Assembly (NCBI RefSeq): GCF_900605495.1
Contig: NZ_LR027603.1
Coordinates: 1,675,997 to 1,739,996, forward strand
From: Bacilliculturomica massiliensis
GTDB lineage: Bacteria > Bacillota > Clostridia > Peptostreptococcales > Anaerovoracaceae
DNA length: 64,000 nt
Direction: 5' to 3'
Shown here: positions 24,400 to 33,921 of the stretch, piece by piece
Numbering within the stretch: the stretch's first letter is position 1
Layout: the number at the start of each line of letters is the position of its first letter
Notes under the pieces: model-generated
The model's input: only the letters and a program-made list of their open reading frames with translations
Database searches by the model: none
What the model was told of the DNA's origin: nothing
Position numbers and translations under genes: made by a program

Positions 24400-26178
24400 T
24401 CACTTTATATCCCGGATTACAAATTGTATTTTGGAAACTCCATTCCAGACGTTGATCCCCGGACAGCCCGCCACGTCGGCCCGCGCGCCCTCCCGGAGCA
24501 TTTCCTCATAATCAGCCGCGTTTTGAAACAGGATGCAGTTCACGGTGACGCCGTCACGGCAGGCCTGAAATCTCACATGCTGCCTGTTGTCCCCCATGAA
24601 ATAAGGTTTTCTGATCTCCACGTCCCTCAGTGCAAAAACCGGCTGAGGGTTCATATGTCCAAAGGGAGCGATCTTATCGGCCTCCCGCAGAAATTTCAGG
24701 GTCAGATCGGCGGGCGACAGCACGCCTTCGATGCGGATGCGCTCTGTCAGCAGATCCGGTTCTTCTCCGGTCAGCGCCGCCACATCCTCGTTCAGCAGCC
24801 GCCGCAGCTCCGGCAGAAAATCCTGCTTCATGAGAAAACCGCAGGCCCCGCTGTGCCCTCCGAACCGCTGAAAGAGATCAGAATGGGAGGATAGCAGGGC
24901 GTAAAGGTCGATTCCCTCCACGCTGCGGCCGGTCCCCTTCAGGAAACCGTCGCCGGAAGGCGTGACGATGATCGCGGGCCGAAAATACACATCCTTGATC
25001 TTTCCCGCCACGATCCCTGCGATCCCCTCGTGCGCCTGGGGCGCGTGGATGACCTGAAACAGATCCTCCGGATGATTTTCCGTTACGATCTGTCTGCATT
25101 CGCCAAAAGTCTTTTCCTGTACCCGCTTCCGTTCCTTATTGTTCTCTACCAGAAATTCCACCGACTCTTTTCTTCTGCGGTCCGCCTCCGCGCCCTTTTC
25201 CGTATCGGTGAGCAGCTCTACTCCCTTGTCCGCGGAGATCATACGGCCCGCGGCGTTGAGGTGGGGGACGATGATATAAGCCACCTGCTCGGAACCGATC
25301 TCGCCCAGCTTCAGCCCCGCGCCCTCCGCCAGGGCCCGCAGCCCCGGCCGCTTTCCCTGGTTCAGTATATTCAGCCCATATTTCACCAGACTGCGGTTTT
25401 CACCCACCAGCGGAACGATATCTCCGATGGTGGCCACGGCCACCAGATCCAGCGTATCCGTCACGTCGGATCGTTTCAGCCGCCCGTCTCCCCGCTTCTC
25501 CATCAGGCGCTGGATGGCCTGAGCCAACTTGAAAGCCACGCCGCAGCCGCACAGGACCTTGCAGGGGTACCCGCACTGTTCCTGCTTCGGATTGACCAGC
25601 AGGCAGTCCGCTGCCCGGCTGCCGTTGATGTTGTGGTGATCGGTGACGATCACATCCATCCCCAGCTCTTTTGCCAGCTCCACTTCCTTCCAGGAAACGC
25701 TGCCGCAGTCCACAGTGACCAGCAGGCCGACGCCTTTCTCCCACAAAGACCGCACCGCCTCCTCGTTCAGTCCGTAACCTTCCTCAAAACGCGAGGGTAT
25801 ATAGTACATGAGACGCTCCGTCAGCTTTCCCAGTATGGTGAGCAGCAGGCTGCACGAAGTGACGCCGTCCGCGTCGTAATCGCCGTATACACAGATCAGC
25901 TCGCCCCTTTCGGCCGCTGTGAGGATCCTCGCCGCGGCGGTCTCCATGTCCTTCATGAGAAAAGGGTCGTAAGTCAGCTGGGGACGGTTTGATAGAAATT
26001 CCTCAAGTTCCTCCTGACTTTTGACGCCCCGCCCGGCCAGAAGACGGCGCAGAGCGGGATGGACCGCGGCCTCCGCACCGGCTCCGCCGGCGGCCGTCCG
26101 GTTCTGCACACCTCCTCCGCTCTCCTCCGTATCCGTATCTTCAGGCAGGATCCACTGCCGCTTTTTGGTCTGTGCCAT
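24400..26178 (-). CDS. recJ: Single-stranded-DNA exonuclease RecJ
   Basis: A 592-residue 5'-3' single-strand exonuclease of the DHH superfamily, used in mismatch repair and RecF recombination. The Mn2+-binding motifs are GDYDADGVTS (99-108), DCGS (157-160) and DHHN (180-183), followed by the DHHA1 motif GGHSGACGF further on. The 11-residue-spaced Gly/Ala-rich segment near residue 25 is a variable linker. AAAGGA precedes the ATG. The gene separates the S41 protease from the ftsEX cluster. Confidence 0.93.
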   Translation of the reverse strand: MAQTKKRQWILPEDTDTEESGGGVQNRTAAGGAGAEAAVHPALRRLLAGRGVKSQEELEEFLSNRPQLTYDPFLMKDMETAAARILTAAERGELICVYGDYDADGVTSCSLLLTILGKLTERLMYYIPSRFEEGYGLNEEAVRSLWEKGVGLLVTVDCGSVSWKEVELAKELGMDVIVTDHHNINGSRAADCLLVNPKQEQCGYPCKVLCGCGVAFKLAQAIQRLMEKRGDGRLKRSDVTDTLDLVAVATIGDIVPLVGENRSLVKYGLNILNQGKRPGLRALAEGAGLKLGEIGSEQVAYIIVPHLNAAGRMISADKGVELLTDTEKGAEADRRRKESVEFLVENNKERKRVQEKTFGECRQIVTENHPEDLFQVIHAPQAHEGIAGIVAGKIKDVYFRPAIIVTPSGDGFLKGTGRSVEGIDLYALLSSHSDLFQRFGGHSGACGFLMKQDFLPELRRLLNEDVAALTGEEPDLLTERIRIEGVLSPADLTLKFLREADKIAPFGHMNPQPVFALRDVEIRKPYFMGDNRQHVRFQACRDGVTVNCILFQNAADYEEMLREGARADVAGCPGINVWNGVSKIQFVIRDIK

Positions 26179-26297
26179 TGTGATTATCCTTTCAGAGCAA
26201 AGAAAAGGAGGCCTGCGCCTCCCTCTCCCTGTTCATATCTCATTTCTGTATTCTATCTCAAAGTTTTTCCGTCCGCCCTCGCTGACCGCCCCTGTCT

Positions 26298-27437
26298 TTA
26301 CAGGTAATCCCTCGGGTTCTGATACTTTCCGTCGATGCGGACCTCAAAGTGAACGTGGGGACCCGTGGACATGCCCGTGGTGCCCGACTTCGCGATGGCC
26401 TGACCTCTCGTCACAGCCTGTCCATTGCTGACCAGCAGGGAGGTGTTGTGAGCGTAAACAGTTACCATACCGCTGCCGTGATCGATCATGACCACATTGC
26501 CGTAACTGTTGTTCCAACCTGCCATAATAACGTTGCCGTCGGCAGCCGCGCACACGGTGCTGTTCTTCGGCGCGCCGATGTCCAGACCTGTATGCAGCTT
26601 CTTGGTATTCAGGATGGGATGGATGCGATATCCGAACTCAGATGTGGTCCTCGTCACTCCGGGGACCGGCCATGACAGCGCTCCGCCCGAATACACGCCG
26701 TCTCCCTGAAGCGCCCGGATCTGCGAACTCAGCGCCGCCGCCTCTTTGTTGAAGGCGTCGACCTGTGCGGTCAGCGCCGCGTTGTTCTTATCCACTTCGG
26801 ATTTCTTGGCCTCCACAACATTCTGATCCGCTTCCAGCGAATCCTGCTTGGCGGCCTGCTGCTGCTGCTGCGCTACCAGCTTGGCCTTCATGGTCTCCAG
26901 TTCTTTTTTCTGCTTCTCCACTTTATCGTGGGTCTCCTGCATGGACTTCAGCAGTTCCATATCGCTTTCATAGATCCGCTGCATCAGATCCAGATTGGTC
27001 AGAAATTCCGATATACTGGCGGAACCAAGCAGTACCTCCAGCATGCTCATGTCGTCGTTTTCATACATGGCCACCAGACGATCGTTCATATTGCTGTTCT
27101 GAATGGTCATCTGCTCCTGTATCTCTTTCAGATTTTTCTCCGTAGCCGCGATGCTTTTTTTCGTCTCGCTGATATCGCCCTGAATATTGTTGATCTCCTT
27201 CTGCGTAGCGTTGATCTGCGCCTCCAGATCCGAGATCTCCTGATTCAGCTTTTTCGCCTCTTTCTTACCTTCGTCCAGCTGGTTCTGAACTTGAGTCTTG
27301 TTGGCGTTGACCTGATCCAGCTGATCCTTGAGATCGTCGGTCTCGCCGGCGAAGGTGAGCCCCAGCGACCAGAAGGAAGTGAGCATCGCCGCGCACAGCG
27401 CGTAACAGATCAATCTGTGTTTTTTCTTTTGTACCAT
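26298..27437 (-). CDS. Coiled-coil M23 murein endopeptidase (EnvC/PcsB-like)
   Basis: A 379-residue exported protein. A signal peptide (cleavage likely after SLGLTFA) is followed by two long coiled-coil segments (about residues 31-110 and 150-235). The C-terminal LytM/M23 domain has HTGLDIG (282-288) and HVHFE (361-365), so all zinc ligands expected of an active enzyme are present. Proteins of this plan are activated by FtsEX at the division site through the coiled coil. The gene follows ftsX by 15 bases, which fits that partnership. AGGAGA precedes the ATG. Confidence 0.93.
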   Translation of the reverse strand: MVQKKKHRLICYALCAAMLTSFWSLGLTFAGETDDLKDQLDQVNANKTQVQNQLDEGKKEAKKLNQEISDLEAQINATQKEINNIQGDISETKKSIAATEKNLKEIQEQMTIQNSNMNDRLVAMYENDDMSMLEVLLGSASISEFLTNLDLMQRIYESDMELLKSMQETHDKVEKQKKELETMKAKLVAQQQQQAAKQDSLEADQNVVEAKKSEVDKNNAALTAQVDAFNKEAAALSSQIRALQGDGVYSGGALSWPVPGVTRTTSEFGYRIHPILNTKKLHTGLDIGAPKNSTVCAAADGNVIMAGWNNSYGNVVMIDHGSGMVTVYAHNTSLLVSNGQAVTRGQAIAKSGTTGMSTGPHVHFEVRIDGKYQNPRDYL

Positions 27438-27452
27438 TATCTCCTGTCCCCC

Positions 27453-28352
27453 CTACGTATCCAGAAATCTTCTCATCGAAATGATACTTCCCACGGCGCC
27501 GATACTGACCCCCAGCGCCAGAAAGATCCAAACCAGATTTTTTACCAGAAATACTTCCGGGACCAGCGCTGTAAACCGGATGATCTGCAGCCCCAGCAGC
27601 TCGGAAATCTTATAATAGACAAAACTGATCACTCCTGAGGATATGAGCGCCGATATACAGCCGATCACCATGCCTTCAGCCAGAAACGGTCCCCGGATAA
27701 ACCAGTTGGTGGCCCCCACGTATTTCATAATGCTGATCTCCCGCTCTCTGGCAAGCACCGTCAGCTTCACCGTATTGGAAACCACCACTACGGATATCAC
27801 CACCAGGAACACGATGATGACCAGCGCCCCCGTCTGCACCGCGTTGGTTATGCCAAGGATCTGCTGGACCATGTCCTTGTTGTCCTTGATCGGCAGCTTA
27901 ACTCCGGTCAGATTGCCTGCGGCGGCCACTACGGTAGCCGATCCCTCCAGATCGGCCAGCTTGATGCGGATCGAATTGGGGAACGGATTCTCCGCCAGAG
28001 TATCCAGCAGATACGCGTTGTCTCCCCATCTCACCTTCATCTCGACCATAGCCTGATCCGCGTCCACGTAGGTGGTTCCGTCCACCTCCGGCATTTTCTC
28101 CAGATTTTCCATGATCTCCCGCGCCTGCTCCTCGGTAGTTTCGTCCAGGAGATAGATCTGGATCGTGTCGAACTGCTGTTTCGCGCTCTCCGTCATCATA
28201 TTGACGTTGACGGCCAGTATAAAAAACAGTCCCAGTATCAGCAGCATCGCCGTGATGGAAAAAACGGACGCCAGGGTCATGGCCCTGTTTCGAAAAACTT
28301 GAGTAAACGCCTGTGTAAGGGCGTATCTGATACCTCTAAACATCGTACTCAT
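27453..28352 (-). CDS. ftsX: FtsX, membrane subunit of the FtsEX division complex
   Basis: A 299-residue membrane protein that passes ATP-driven signals to murein hydrolases during division. It has an N-terminal helix (about 22-45), an extracellular loop (about 50-165) and three C-terminal helices flanking VLAREREISIMKYVGATNWFIRGPFLAEG, the conserved FtsX block. It overlaps ftsE by 17 bases. A second ATG at 28343 is also possible; spacing from GGAG does not settle it. The M23 hydrolase downstream is the likely effector. Confidence 0.95.
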   Translation of the reverse strand: MSTMFRGIRYALTQAFTQVFRNRAMTLASVFSITAMLLILGLFFILAVNVNMMTESAKQQFDTIQIYLLDETTEEQAREIMENLEKMPEVDGTTYVDADQAMVEMKVRWGDNAYLLDTLAENPFPNSIRIKLADLEGSATVVAAAGNLTGVKLPIKDNKDMVQQILGITNAVQTGALVIIVFLVVISVVVVSNTVKLTVLAREREISIMKYVGATNWFIRGPFLAEGMVIGCISALISSGVISFVYYKISELLGLQIIRFTALVPEVFLVKNLVWIFLALGVSIGAVGSIISMRRFLDT

Positions 28353-29019
28353 ACGCTCCTTCTCTGTCGTCTCTCACGATATGACCTTTATCAATTGTAA
28401 CAACGCGCTTGCCCATTCGGTCCACGATGTCTTTGGCGTGGGTCACCATAACGATGGTAGTTCCCCTGCGGTTGATCTGTTCTAAAAGTTTCATGATTTC
28501 CCATGCCGTATCCGGGTCAAGATTTCCCGTAGGCTCGTCCGCGATCAGGACGGTGGGATTGTTGATGATAGCTCTGGCGATGGCGACGCGCTGCTGTTCG
28601 CCGGCGGAGAGCTCGCTGGGATATTTATCCGCCTTGGAACTGATGCCCACCAGACTCAGCGCCTGAGGGACCTGCCTGCGGATCGTTCTCTGACTGGTAT
28701 GTACGATCTCCATGGCGAAGGCCACATTCTCGAATACCGTTTTTTTCGGCAGTAGTCGAAAATCCTGAAACACGATGCCTGTGCTCCGTCTCAGTTTCGG
28801 TACGCCCCGGTTGGACAGCTTCGTCACGTCGATGCCGTTGACCCGGATCTTGCCGCTGTCCGCGTCGATCTCTTTCAATATCAGCTTAATAAATGTAGAT
28901 TTTCCGGCCCCGCTGGGCCCTACCAGAAATACAAAGTCACCTTTATCTATGTGAATGTTGGCGTCCTGAAGCCCAACATTTGTCCCATACGTTTTTGTGA
29001 CATTCTGAAATTCAATCAT
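28336..29019 (-). CDS. ftsE: FtsE, ATPase of the FtsEX division complex
   Basis: A 227-residue ABC ATPase. Motifs are MIEFQNVTKTYG, Walker A GPSGAGKST, signature LSAGEQQRVAIARA, Walker B VLIADEPTGNLD and the switch His in MVTHAKD. The true start is ATG 29019, preceded by GGGAGGA; the open frame extends 48 codons upstream but that part is low-complexity and unlike the family. It leads the ftsE-ftsX-M23 transcript and faces the folate gene divergently. Confidence 0.96.
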   Translation of the reverse strand: MIEFQNVTKTYGTNVGLQDANIHIDKGDFVFLVGPSGAGKSTFIKLILKEIDADSGKIRVNGIDVTKLSNRGVPKLRRSTGIVFQDFRLLPKKTVFENVAFAMEIVHTSQRTIRRQVPQALSLVGISSKADKYPSELSAGEQQRVAIARAIINNPTVLIADEPTGNLDPDTAWEIMKLLEQINRRGTTIVMVTHAKDIVDRMGKRVVTIDKGHIVRDDREGAYEYDV

Positions 29020-29303
29020 TTCAAGAAGTCCTCCCTTTCCCACTGACCGCGCCCGCCGGGCCTGTCCGCCTCCACCTGCTGCAGGGGCCCCAGCCCCTTG
29101 GTCCGCTGCAGACGATCCCATGAGCTTGCGCAAATGTCTACAAAATATTATAATATAAAACAAACGTTTTAGAAATACCTTATCATATTACATATTGATT
29201 ACATTTAGATGTAGAAAACGTGAACATTCTGGAGCTTCCTGCCGAAAGGCGCCGCAGCGCGGCGGCAGCCATGTCCCGAATGAGAAAAGAGGATGAAAGA
29301 TTT

Positions 29304-29888
29304 ATGGAAAAAGAAACGATCCGCAGAGAGATGCTGCATATGAGAAAAAGCCTTCCGCCCCATTTCGTATCGGAAACGGAAAAAATACTGGGAGCTTTCG
29401 TCTCTTCCCTGGAAGTCTACCGTCAGGCGGATACAGTCATGCTCTACTGCAGCTTTCATTCCGAGGCGGGCACCCGTCCCCTGCTGGCTTACAGCCTGAA
29501 AAAAAAGAAGACGGCGCTGCCCTGCACCGACAAAAACTTCGATATTCTACCCTACTATGTGGAATCTGAGGACGACCTGCTCCAGTCCCCTATGGGCATA
29601 CTTGAACCCGACCCTTCCCGCTGCCAGCGCTGCCGGTCCGCCGACATTGATCTGGTCATCGTCCCCGGCGTGGCTTTCGATGTTTTCGGAAATCGTTTGG
29701 GCTACGGAAAAGGCTGTTACGACCGCTTTCTGCCCGGTCTGCGGCCTGACGTGCCGGTCATCGGTCTGGCCTATGATTTTCAGGTGCTCCCCGGACTGCC
29801 GGCGGAAGATCACGACCTCCGAATGGACGCCGTCGTCACCGAAAAGGGACTTCTCACCGCGCCGGAAGCCCGGATCCAGGTGCGCTAG
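29304..29888 (+). CDS. 5-formyltetrahydrofolate cyclo-ligase
   Basis: A 194-residue enzyme that converts 5-formyl-THF to 5,10-methenyl-THF with ATP. MEKETIRREMLHMRKSL matches the usual N-terminus. Later segments are PGVAFDVFGNRLGYGKGCYDRFL, the conserved GxRLGYGxGYYDR nucleotide/folate site, and VIGLAYDFQ. ATG 29304 was chosen by homology and AGAGGATGA upstream; a GTG at 29220 would add 28 atypical residues. It is divergent from ftsE. Confidence 0.92.
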   Translation: MEKETIRREMLHMRKSLPPHFVSETEKILGAFVSSLEVYRQADTVMLYCSFHSEAGTRPLLAYSLKKKKTALPCTDKNFDILPYYVESEDDLLQSPMGILEPDPSRCQRCRSADIDLVIVPGVAFDVFGNRLGYGKGCYDRFLPGLRPDVPVIGLAYDFQVLPGLPAEDHDLRMDAVVTEKGLLTAPEARIQVR

Positions 29889-29918
29889 CGTCAAAAGACA
29901 GGGCCGGACCCGGCGGCG

Positions 29919-30752
29919 CTACAGACCGCCGCAGAGTCCGGAAAAAAGGCGGTGGAAGGCGGGCTCAAGCTGCCGGCGGATCTCCGGCTCTCCCCAGGGC
30001 ATGCCGCCCCTGTACTGGACCGAATATAAATACCGGGGATCCAGATAGGGGATCGTCTCCGGTCTGCGGATCTTCAGAAACCGCTGCAGTTCTTTTCTGT
30101 CTACGCCCCGGTTATCTTTGTTCACGAGAATGCGGACCGGCAGGCCCGAGAGCTTCCAGCGTTCCAGTGTGGATCTGCCTGCCAGCAGACGGGCGGGCAT
30201 CGGGTCCACCACGCCCAGAATAAGGTCCATCTCTTTCAGCAGAAGCCAGCCTTCCTCATCATTCCTTCCTGAGAGATCAAAGAGTACCGCGTCCCCGGAT
30301 ATTCCGTAGATCAGGCGCAGGGCTTCTCTGTACCCCGGTCGTTCCGACTGTTCCGCCGGCGTTTTCAGCGCCCAGTTCACTCCCTCCTCCATATTGCTCA
30401 GACTGTGGAGATTGACGCTGCCTGTGGCGGCCCGCAGAAAGGAACGATACTCCCGGTAGATGAAGCGCCGCTCCATGCCCAGACTGTCGTACAGTCCCCC
30501 GTCCCCCAGCTCCGCCACCGCCGGCGTCCAACCCTCTTTTTCCGCCAGATATCCCGCCAGACAGGCCGTCAGAAAGCTGACGCCCGCTCCCGGAGTCAGC
30601 CCTGTCAGACCGATCCGCCAGCGATCCGCTTTCTCCGCGGGTCTGGCCAGTATCCGTTCCCGCCCGGCGTTGTCCCGTTCCCCTTCGCCGCAGTCTCCCT
30701 TTCGCTTCTCTTTTAACCTCTCCATCCCTTGCCTCCATCCCCTTTTGTCCAT
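29919..30752 (-). CDS. MinD/ParA-like protein with degenerate P-loop, function unknown
   Basis: A 277-residue protein. Residues 47-60 read IGLTGLTPGAGVSF, in the place and context of a deviant Walker A loop, but without either of the usual lysines. Later parts, AVLFDLSGRNDEEG and DLILGVVDPMPARLL, look like the Walker B and switch region of the MinD/ParA/CpsD fold, and PVRILVNKDNRGVD resembles the base-specificity strand. It may bind nucleotide weakly or act as a pseudo-ATPase. The first ~45 residues are charged and probably disordered. The start is uncertain; GAGAAGGG before ATG 30752 favours it. Confidence 0.6.
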   Translation of the reverse strand: MDKRGWRQGMERLKEKRKGDCGEGERDNAGRERILARPAEKADRWRIGLTGLTPGAGVSFLTACLAGYLAEKEGWTPAVAELGDGGLYDSLGMERRFIYREYRSFLRAATGSVNLHSLSNMEEGVNWALKTPAEQSERPGYREALRLIYGISGDAVLFDLSGRNDEEGWLLLKEMDLILGVVDPMPARLLAGRSTLERWKLSGLPVRILVNKDNRGVDRKELQRFLKIRRPETIPYLDPRYLYSVQYRGGMPWGEPEIRRQLEPAFHRLFSGLCGGL

Positions 30753-31209
30753 AGACTGACCCTTCTCCCGGTCATGCGTTCGGTCTCTGTGTCTCCCGTG
30801 GCTGCTATCTCCCGTGGCTGCTGTGGCTGCTGTGGCCGCCGTTCCCAACACAGCCTGATCTGGCTCGCCATGCCCCTTATCTTCTTCGCTGTTTATATTA
30901 CAAATATTACTATATATTATTTAAAATGTCAACCGCGCCACGCATCTTCCCATCTCCGGCTAGCTGAATAGATCCAGCGCCCTCTCAGGCGTGGATCCTG
31001 CTGGACCTCCCTATTTGGCCGGACCGCCCATCTTCCCCATCTGTGCTTCAGACATCTGACAGACCTCATCCCAGGTGCTTGACAGACGGGCCTTTTGAAT
31101 TTAAAGTAAAAAACATCATCTGTTACACTTATTACACTCATCAAAATGTGACTTGCCGCAACTCACATGCCATAAAAATGCCTAATGAAAGAAAAACAGG
31201 AGGGGAGCC
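30753..31209. other. Long intergenic region, no gene seen
   Basis: The part next to the MinD-like gene holds a CTGCTGTGG-type tandem repeat (about 30790-30840). The rest turns A+T-rich with no open frame that has a ribosome binding site, and no convincing RNA gene. It is the upstream region of both divergent neighbours. Confidence 0.6.
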
Positions 31210-31656
31210 ATGACTATCTTTACGGTACAGGAACGGACAGAGACCCTGATCGGACAGCTGTGTCTGATCTGGAAAGAATCGGTAAAAGCTACGCATTTCT
31301 TTTTATCTGATGAGGAGATCGAAGGGATCGCCCCGTACGTTCCCACAGCTTTAAAAGAAATTCCCCGTCTGGTCGTCGCCGTCGATGACCGGACGGAACC
31401 CTGCGGGTTCATGGGGATCGACGGCGGCAGGCTGGAGATGCTCTTTATTCACCCCAAAAACAGAGGATGCGGACTGGGGAAACAGTTGATCCTCTATGGA
31501 ATAGAACACTTCTCTGTCAACGAAGTAGGCGTGAACGAGCAAAACCCACAGGCGAAGGGATTTTACGAACACATGGGCTTTCAGGTATATGGACGTTCCG
31601 AGATGGACGAACAGGGCAACCCCTACCCCATTCTCTATATGAAACTGGTTCAGTGA
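31210..31656 (+). CDS. GNAT-family N-acetyltransferase
   Basis: A 148-residue acetyl-CoA dependent acetyltransferase. The core motif A is LEMLFIHPKNRGCGLGKQLI, with the R/Q-x-x-G-x-G/A pyrophosphate loop, followed by VNEQNPQAKGFYEHMGF (motif B). It resembles the YjaB-type proteins; the acceptor is unknown. AGGAGGGG precedes the ATG. It has its own terminator. Confidence 0.9.
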   Translation: MTIFTVQERTETLIGQLCLIWKESVKATHFFLSDEEIEGIAPYVPTALKEIPRLVVAVDDRTEPCGFMGIDGGRLEMLFIHPKNRGCGLGKQLILYGIEHFSVNEVGVNEQNPQAKGFYEHMGFQVYGRSEMDEQGNPYPILYMKLVQ

Positions 31657-31675
31657 ACACAGGAAGCAAAAAATT

Positions 31676-31713
31676 AAAAACCACTCCCGCGCTATCCGCG
31701 AGAGTGGTTTTTC
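31676..31713. terminator. Bidirectional terminator
   Basis: AAAACCACTC-CGCG and CGCG-GAGTGGTTTTT form a stem between converging genes with A-run and T-run on its two sides. Confidence 0.85.
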
Positions 31714-31755
31714 CGCAGTGATCCCACACAAGTCCAGGCTGCGTCTCCGGCCGCC

Positions 31756-32235
31756 CTATTCCACGTACTGGACCTTCAGCTCGATCTGATCCGGCAGATC
31801 GGTCAGACTGGTCTCCGCCACCTGAATGGGGTAGGTGATGGCCTGGGTCAGAGCTGTGCCGGCGCTGGGGTCTTTGAACTTCGTGTAGACCACCAGCGTC
31901 TTCGTTCCGTCCTTTTCGGAGAGGGCCATCTTGTCGATGGCGATCTCGTAGCCGGACGTGGGCTTCTCGCCTCTGGAGGCCACCACGTAGACCTTGCCGT
32001 CCACCACGCAGGCCAGCGCCCGTTCCAGCTGCCGGTATTCCGGAATGACCTGGCTGACGATGTCCTGGGGGATCTCTTTATCTCCCAGCACTGAATACTC
32101 CACTTTCTTTTCTCCGCTGAACATAAATACGATCGCTCCAATCACTAGAATAATGACGATTAAGGCGATTGCCGCCTTCACTGCCGTCTTTTTCTGCGGC
32201 AGTCTGATCTTATTCAAAACTCCTGTCTTACCCAC
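31756..32235 (-). CDS. Membrane-anchored PrcB_C-like domain protein
   Basis: A 159-residue protein with one N-terminal membrane helix (about residues 22-42) and an outside domain. YVVASRGEKPTSGYEIAIDKM matches the PrcB C-terminal domain family, whose prototype is the partner of the spirochaete PrtP protease. No protease gene is adjacent. The start is a GTG at 32235, seven bases after GGAGGAGGGAG; a TTG further upstream falls inside the ribosome binding site. Confidence 0.78.
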   Translation of the reverse strand: MGKTGVLNKIRLPQKKTAVKAAIALIVIILVIGAIVFMFSGEKKVEYSVLGDKEIPQDIVSQVIPEYRQLERALACVVDGKVYVVASRGEKPTSGYEIAIDKMALSEKDGTKTLVVYTKFKDPSAGTALTQAITYPIQVAETSLTDLPDQIELKVQYVE

Positions 32236-32382
32236 GATAAAACTCCCTCCTCCGAACAAATCTTAATTCAATCTATTCGGGGAGGGAGTTCAATATTCCA
32301 TAAAATTATACAAGCTGGCACAAATGCCGTAATGCTCAGAGGCCTGCAGCCAAGACCGGCACTGCAGCCCCGGCGGGCGGGC

Positions 32383-32961
32383 CTACTGATCGGCGCCGTC
32401 CTCCGGCGTTCCCTCCGGCCCATCCTTCGGTATCTCCGTCACGGAGCGCACGACGGACACGATCTGGTCCTCGTATTTGTCCGCCTTGCCTGAGAGCGTC
32501 CAGCCCATCACCTGGGTATAGTAACTGGGAAACTCCACAGAGCAGACCCAGTACATGATCTTTACGCCTTCCACCGTTCCTTTTACCTTGGTGAGGATAG
32601 CCGGATCTCCGCCAAGTTCAATGTTTTCCGAACTGATGATCTCGGCGTCTTCCGCCATTTTTGTGACGTTCCCGATAATGATCTTATTGTATCCTTCCAG
32701 ATTCAGATCCGCATCAAAATCGTCTTTCAGCTCCGGAATGGCCACCATGTAACAGTCTGTGCCCACATCCGCCGCCTCAAGGGAGGCGACCTGATTCAGC
32801 TGGCCCTCAAGATCCTGCCAGCTGTCCGGCACAAGGCACTGGATCGTCCCATCCGAAGCCACTATCTCTTTCATCTTTCCGTCCGCGGAACCGCAGGCGG
32901 AAAGGACAGAAAAAACCACGCACAGAAGTGCCAGCAGCAAAGCCAGACTTCTTTTTTTCAT
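32383..32961 (-). CDS. Lipoprotein, PsbP/DUF1795-like
   Basis: A 192-residue lipoprotein with the lipobox LSAC at residues 20-23. The mature part has alternating strands (IQCLVPDSWQDL, then VKIMYWVCSVEFPSYYTQVMGWTLSGKADKYEDQIVSVVRS), a layout seen in PsbP-like/DUF1795 proteins. The function is unknown. It lies downstream of the transketolase genes, 33 bases on. Confidence 0.75.
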   Translation of the reverse strand: MKKRSLALLLALLCVVFSVLSACGSADGKMKEIVASDGTIQCLVPDSWQDLEGQLNQVASLEAADVGTDCYMVAIPELKDDFDADLNLEGYNKIIIGNVTKMAEDAEIISSENIELGGDPAILTKVKGTVEGVKIMYWVCSVEFPSYYTQVMGWTLSGKADKYEDQIVSVVRSVTEIPKDGPEGTPEDGADQ

Positions 32962-32994
32962 ATCCGCTTTCCCCTTTCAGACCGTCCGCTTCCG

Positions 32995-33921
32995 CTAGAG
33001 GTTTTTCACCGCTTCACAGATGTGCTTTGCAGTCAATCCGTATTTTTCCATGAGCTCGCCGGGCTTTCCCGATTCGCCGAAGCAGTCTTCCACGCCCACA
33101 ATTTTCATCTTTGCCATGGCTTTCTGCACGACGACTTCCGCCACAGCGGAACCCAGTCCCCCGATAACGGAATGCTCCTCCGCGGTGATGATCCCTCTGG
33201 TCTCCTTCGCCGCTTTCACAATGATATCTTCATCGAGGGGTTTAATGGTATGCATATCCACTACGCGCAGGCTGATCCCCTCCTCCTGCAGCATATCCGC
33301 AGCCATCAGAGCTTCGTTGACCATAATGCCGGTGGCGATGACCGTATAATCTTTACCGTCCCTCACGCAGACACCTTTTCCAATGCGGATGTCCCTCGTG
33401 TCCTCGTAGATCGTCGGCACCGACGCCCGGCCCAGCCGCACATATACCGGTCCGTTGAAGGAGGCCGCGTCGGCGATCAGCTTCTTCGCGGACGCGCCGT
33501 CCGCCGGATTGATCACCGTCATGCCCGGGATCACCCGCATCAGGGCGATATCCTCGATGGCCTGGTGACTGGCGCCGTCCTCGCCTACGGTCAGCCCCGC
33601 ATGAGTGGCGCAGATCTTCACATTGGCTCTGGTATAGCCGATGGAGTTGCGGATGATCTCATAAGCTCTTCCCGCCGCAAACATAGCGAAGGTGCTGGCG
33701 AAGACCGTCTTTCCGGAAACGGCCAGTCCCGCCGCCGCCCCATACATATCCTGCTCTGCGATACCCATATTGAAAAACCGCTTCGGAAATTCCTTCGCAA
33801 AATTAGCCGTCATCGTGGACTTGGAGAGATCCGCGTCCAGAACTACAACATTGGCATTTTTCCTGCCCAGATCGACCAGCGCCTCGCCGTAGGCCTGCCG
33901 TGTCGCCATCTTCTCTGCCAT
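32995..33921 (-). CDS. Transketolase, C-terminal subunit
   Basis: A 308-residue subunit carrying the pyrimidine-binding and C-terminal domains of transketolase. Seen are RQAYGEALVDLGRKNANVVVLDADL, the catalytic Glu region FFNMGIAEQDMYGAAAGLA, and THAGLTVGEDGASHQAIED. With the N-terminal subunit it forms a thiamine-diphosphate enzyme of the pentose phosphate pathway. The start at 33921 is eight bases after GGGAGGTG and overlaps the upstream stop as TAATG, so translation is coupled. Confidence 0.93.
   Translation of the reverse strand: MAEKMATRQAYGEALVDLGRKNANVVVLDADLSKSTMTANFAKEFPKRFFNMGIAEQDMYGAAAGLAVSGKTVFASTFAMFAAGRAYEIIRNSIGYTRANVKICATHAGLTVGEDGASHQAIEDIALMRVIPGMTVINPADGASAKKLIADAASFNGPVYVRLGRASVPTIYEDTRDIRIGKGVCVRDGKDYTVIATGIMVNEALMAADMLQEEGISLRVVDMHTIKPLDEDIIVKAAKETRGIITAEEHSVIGGLGSAVAEVVVQKAMAKMKIVGVEDCFGESGKPGELMEKYGLTAKHICEAVKNL

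Noticed and set aside
31055-31075. Shared 13-mer CAGACCTCATCCC with 59366-59378
   Set aside because: A single short match without flanking similarity; likely chance.
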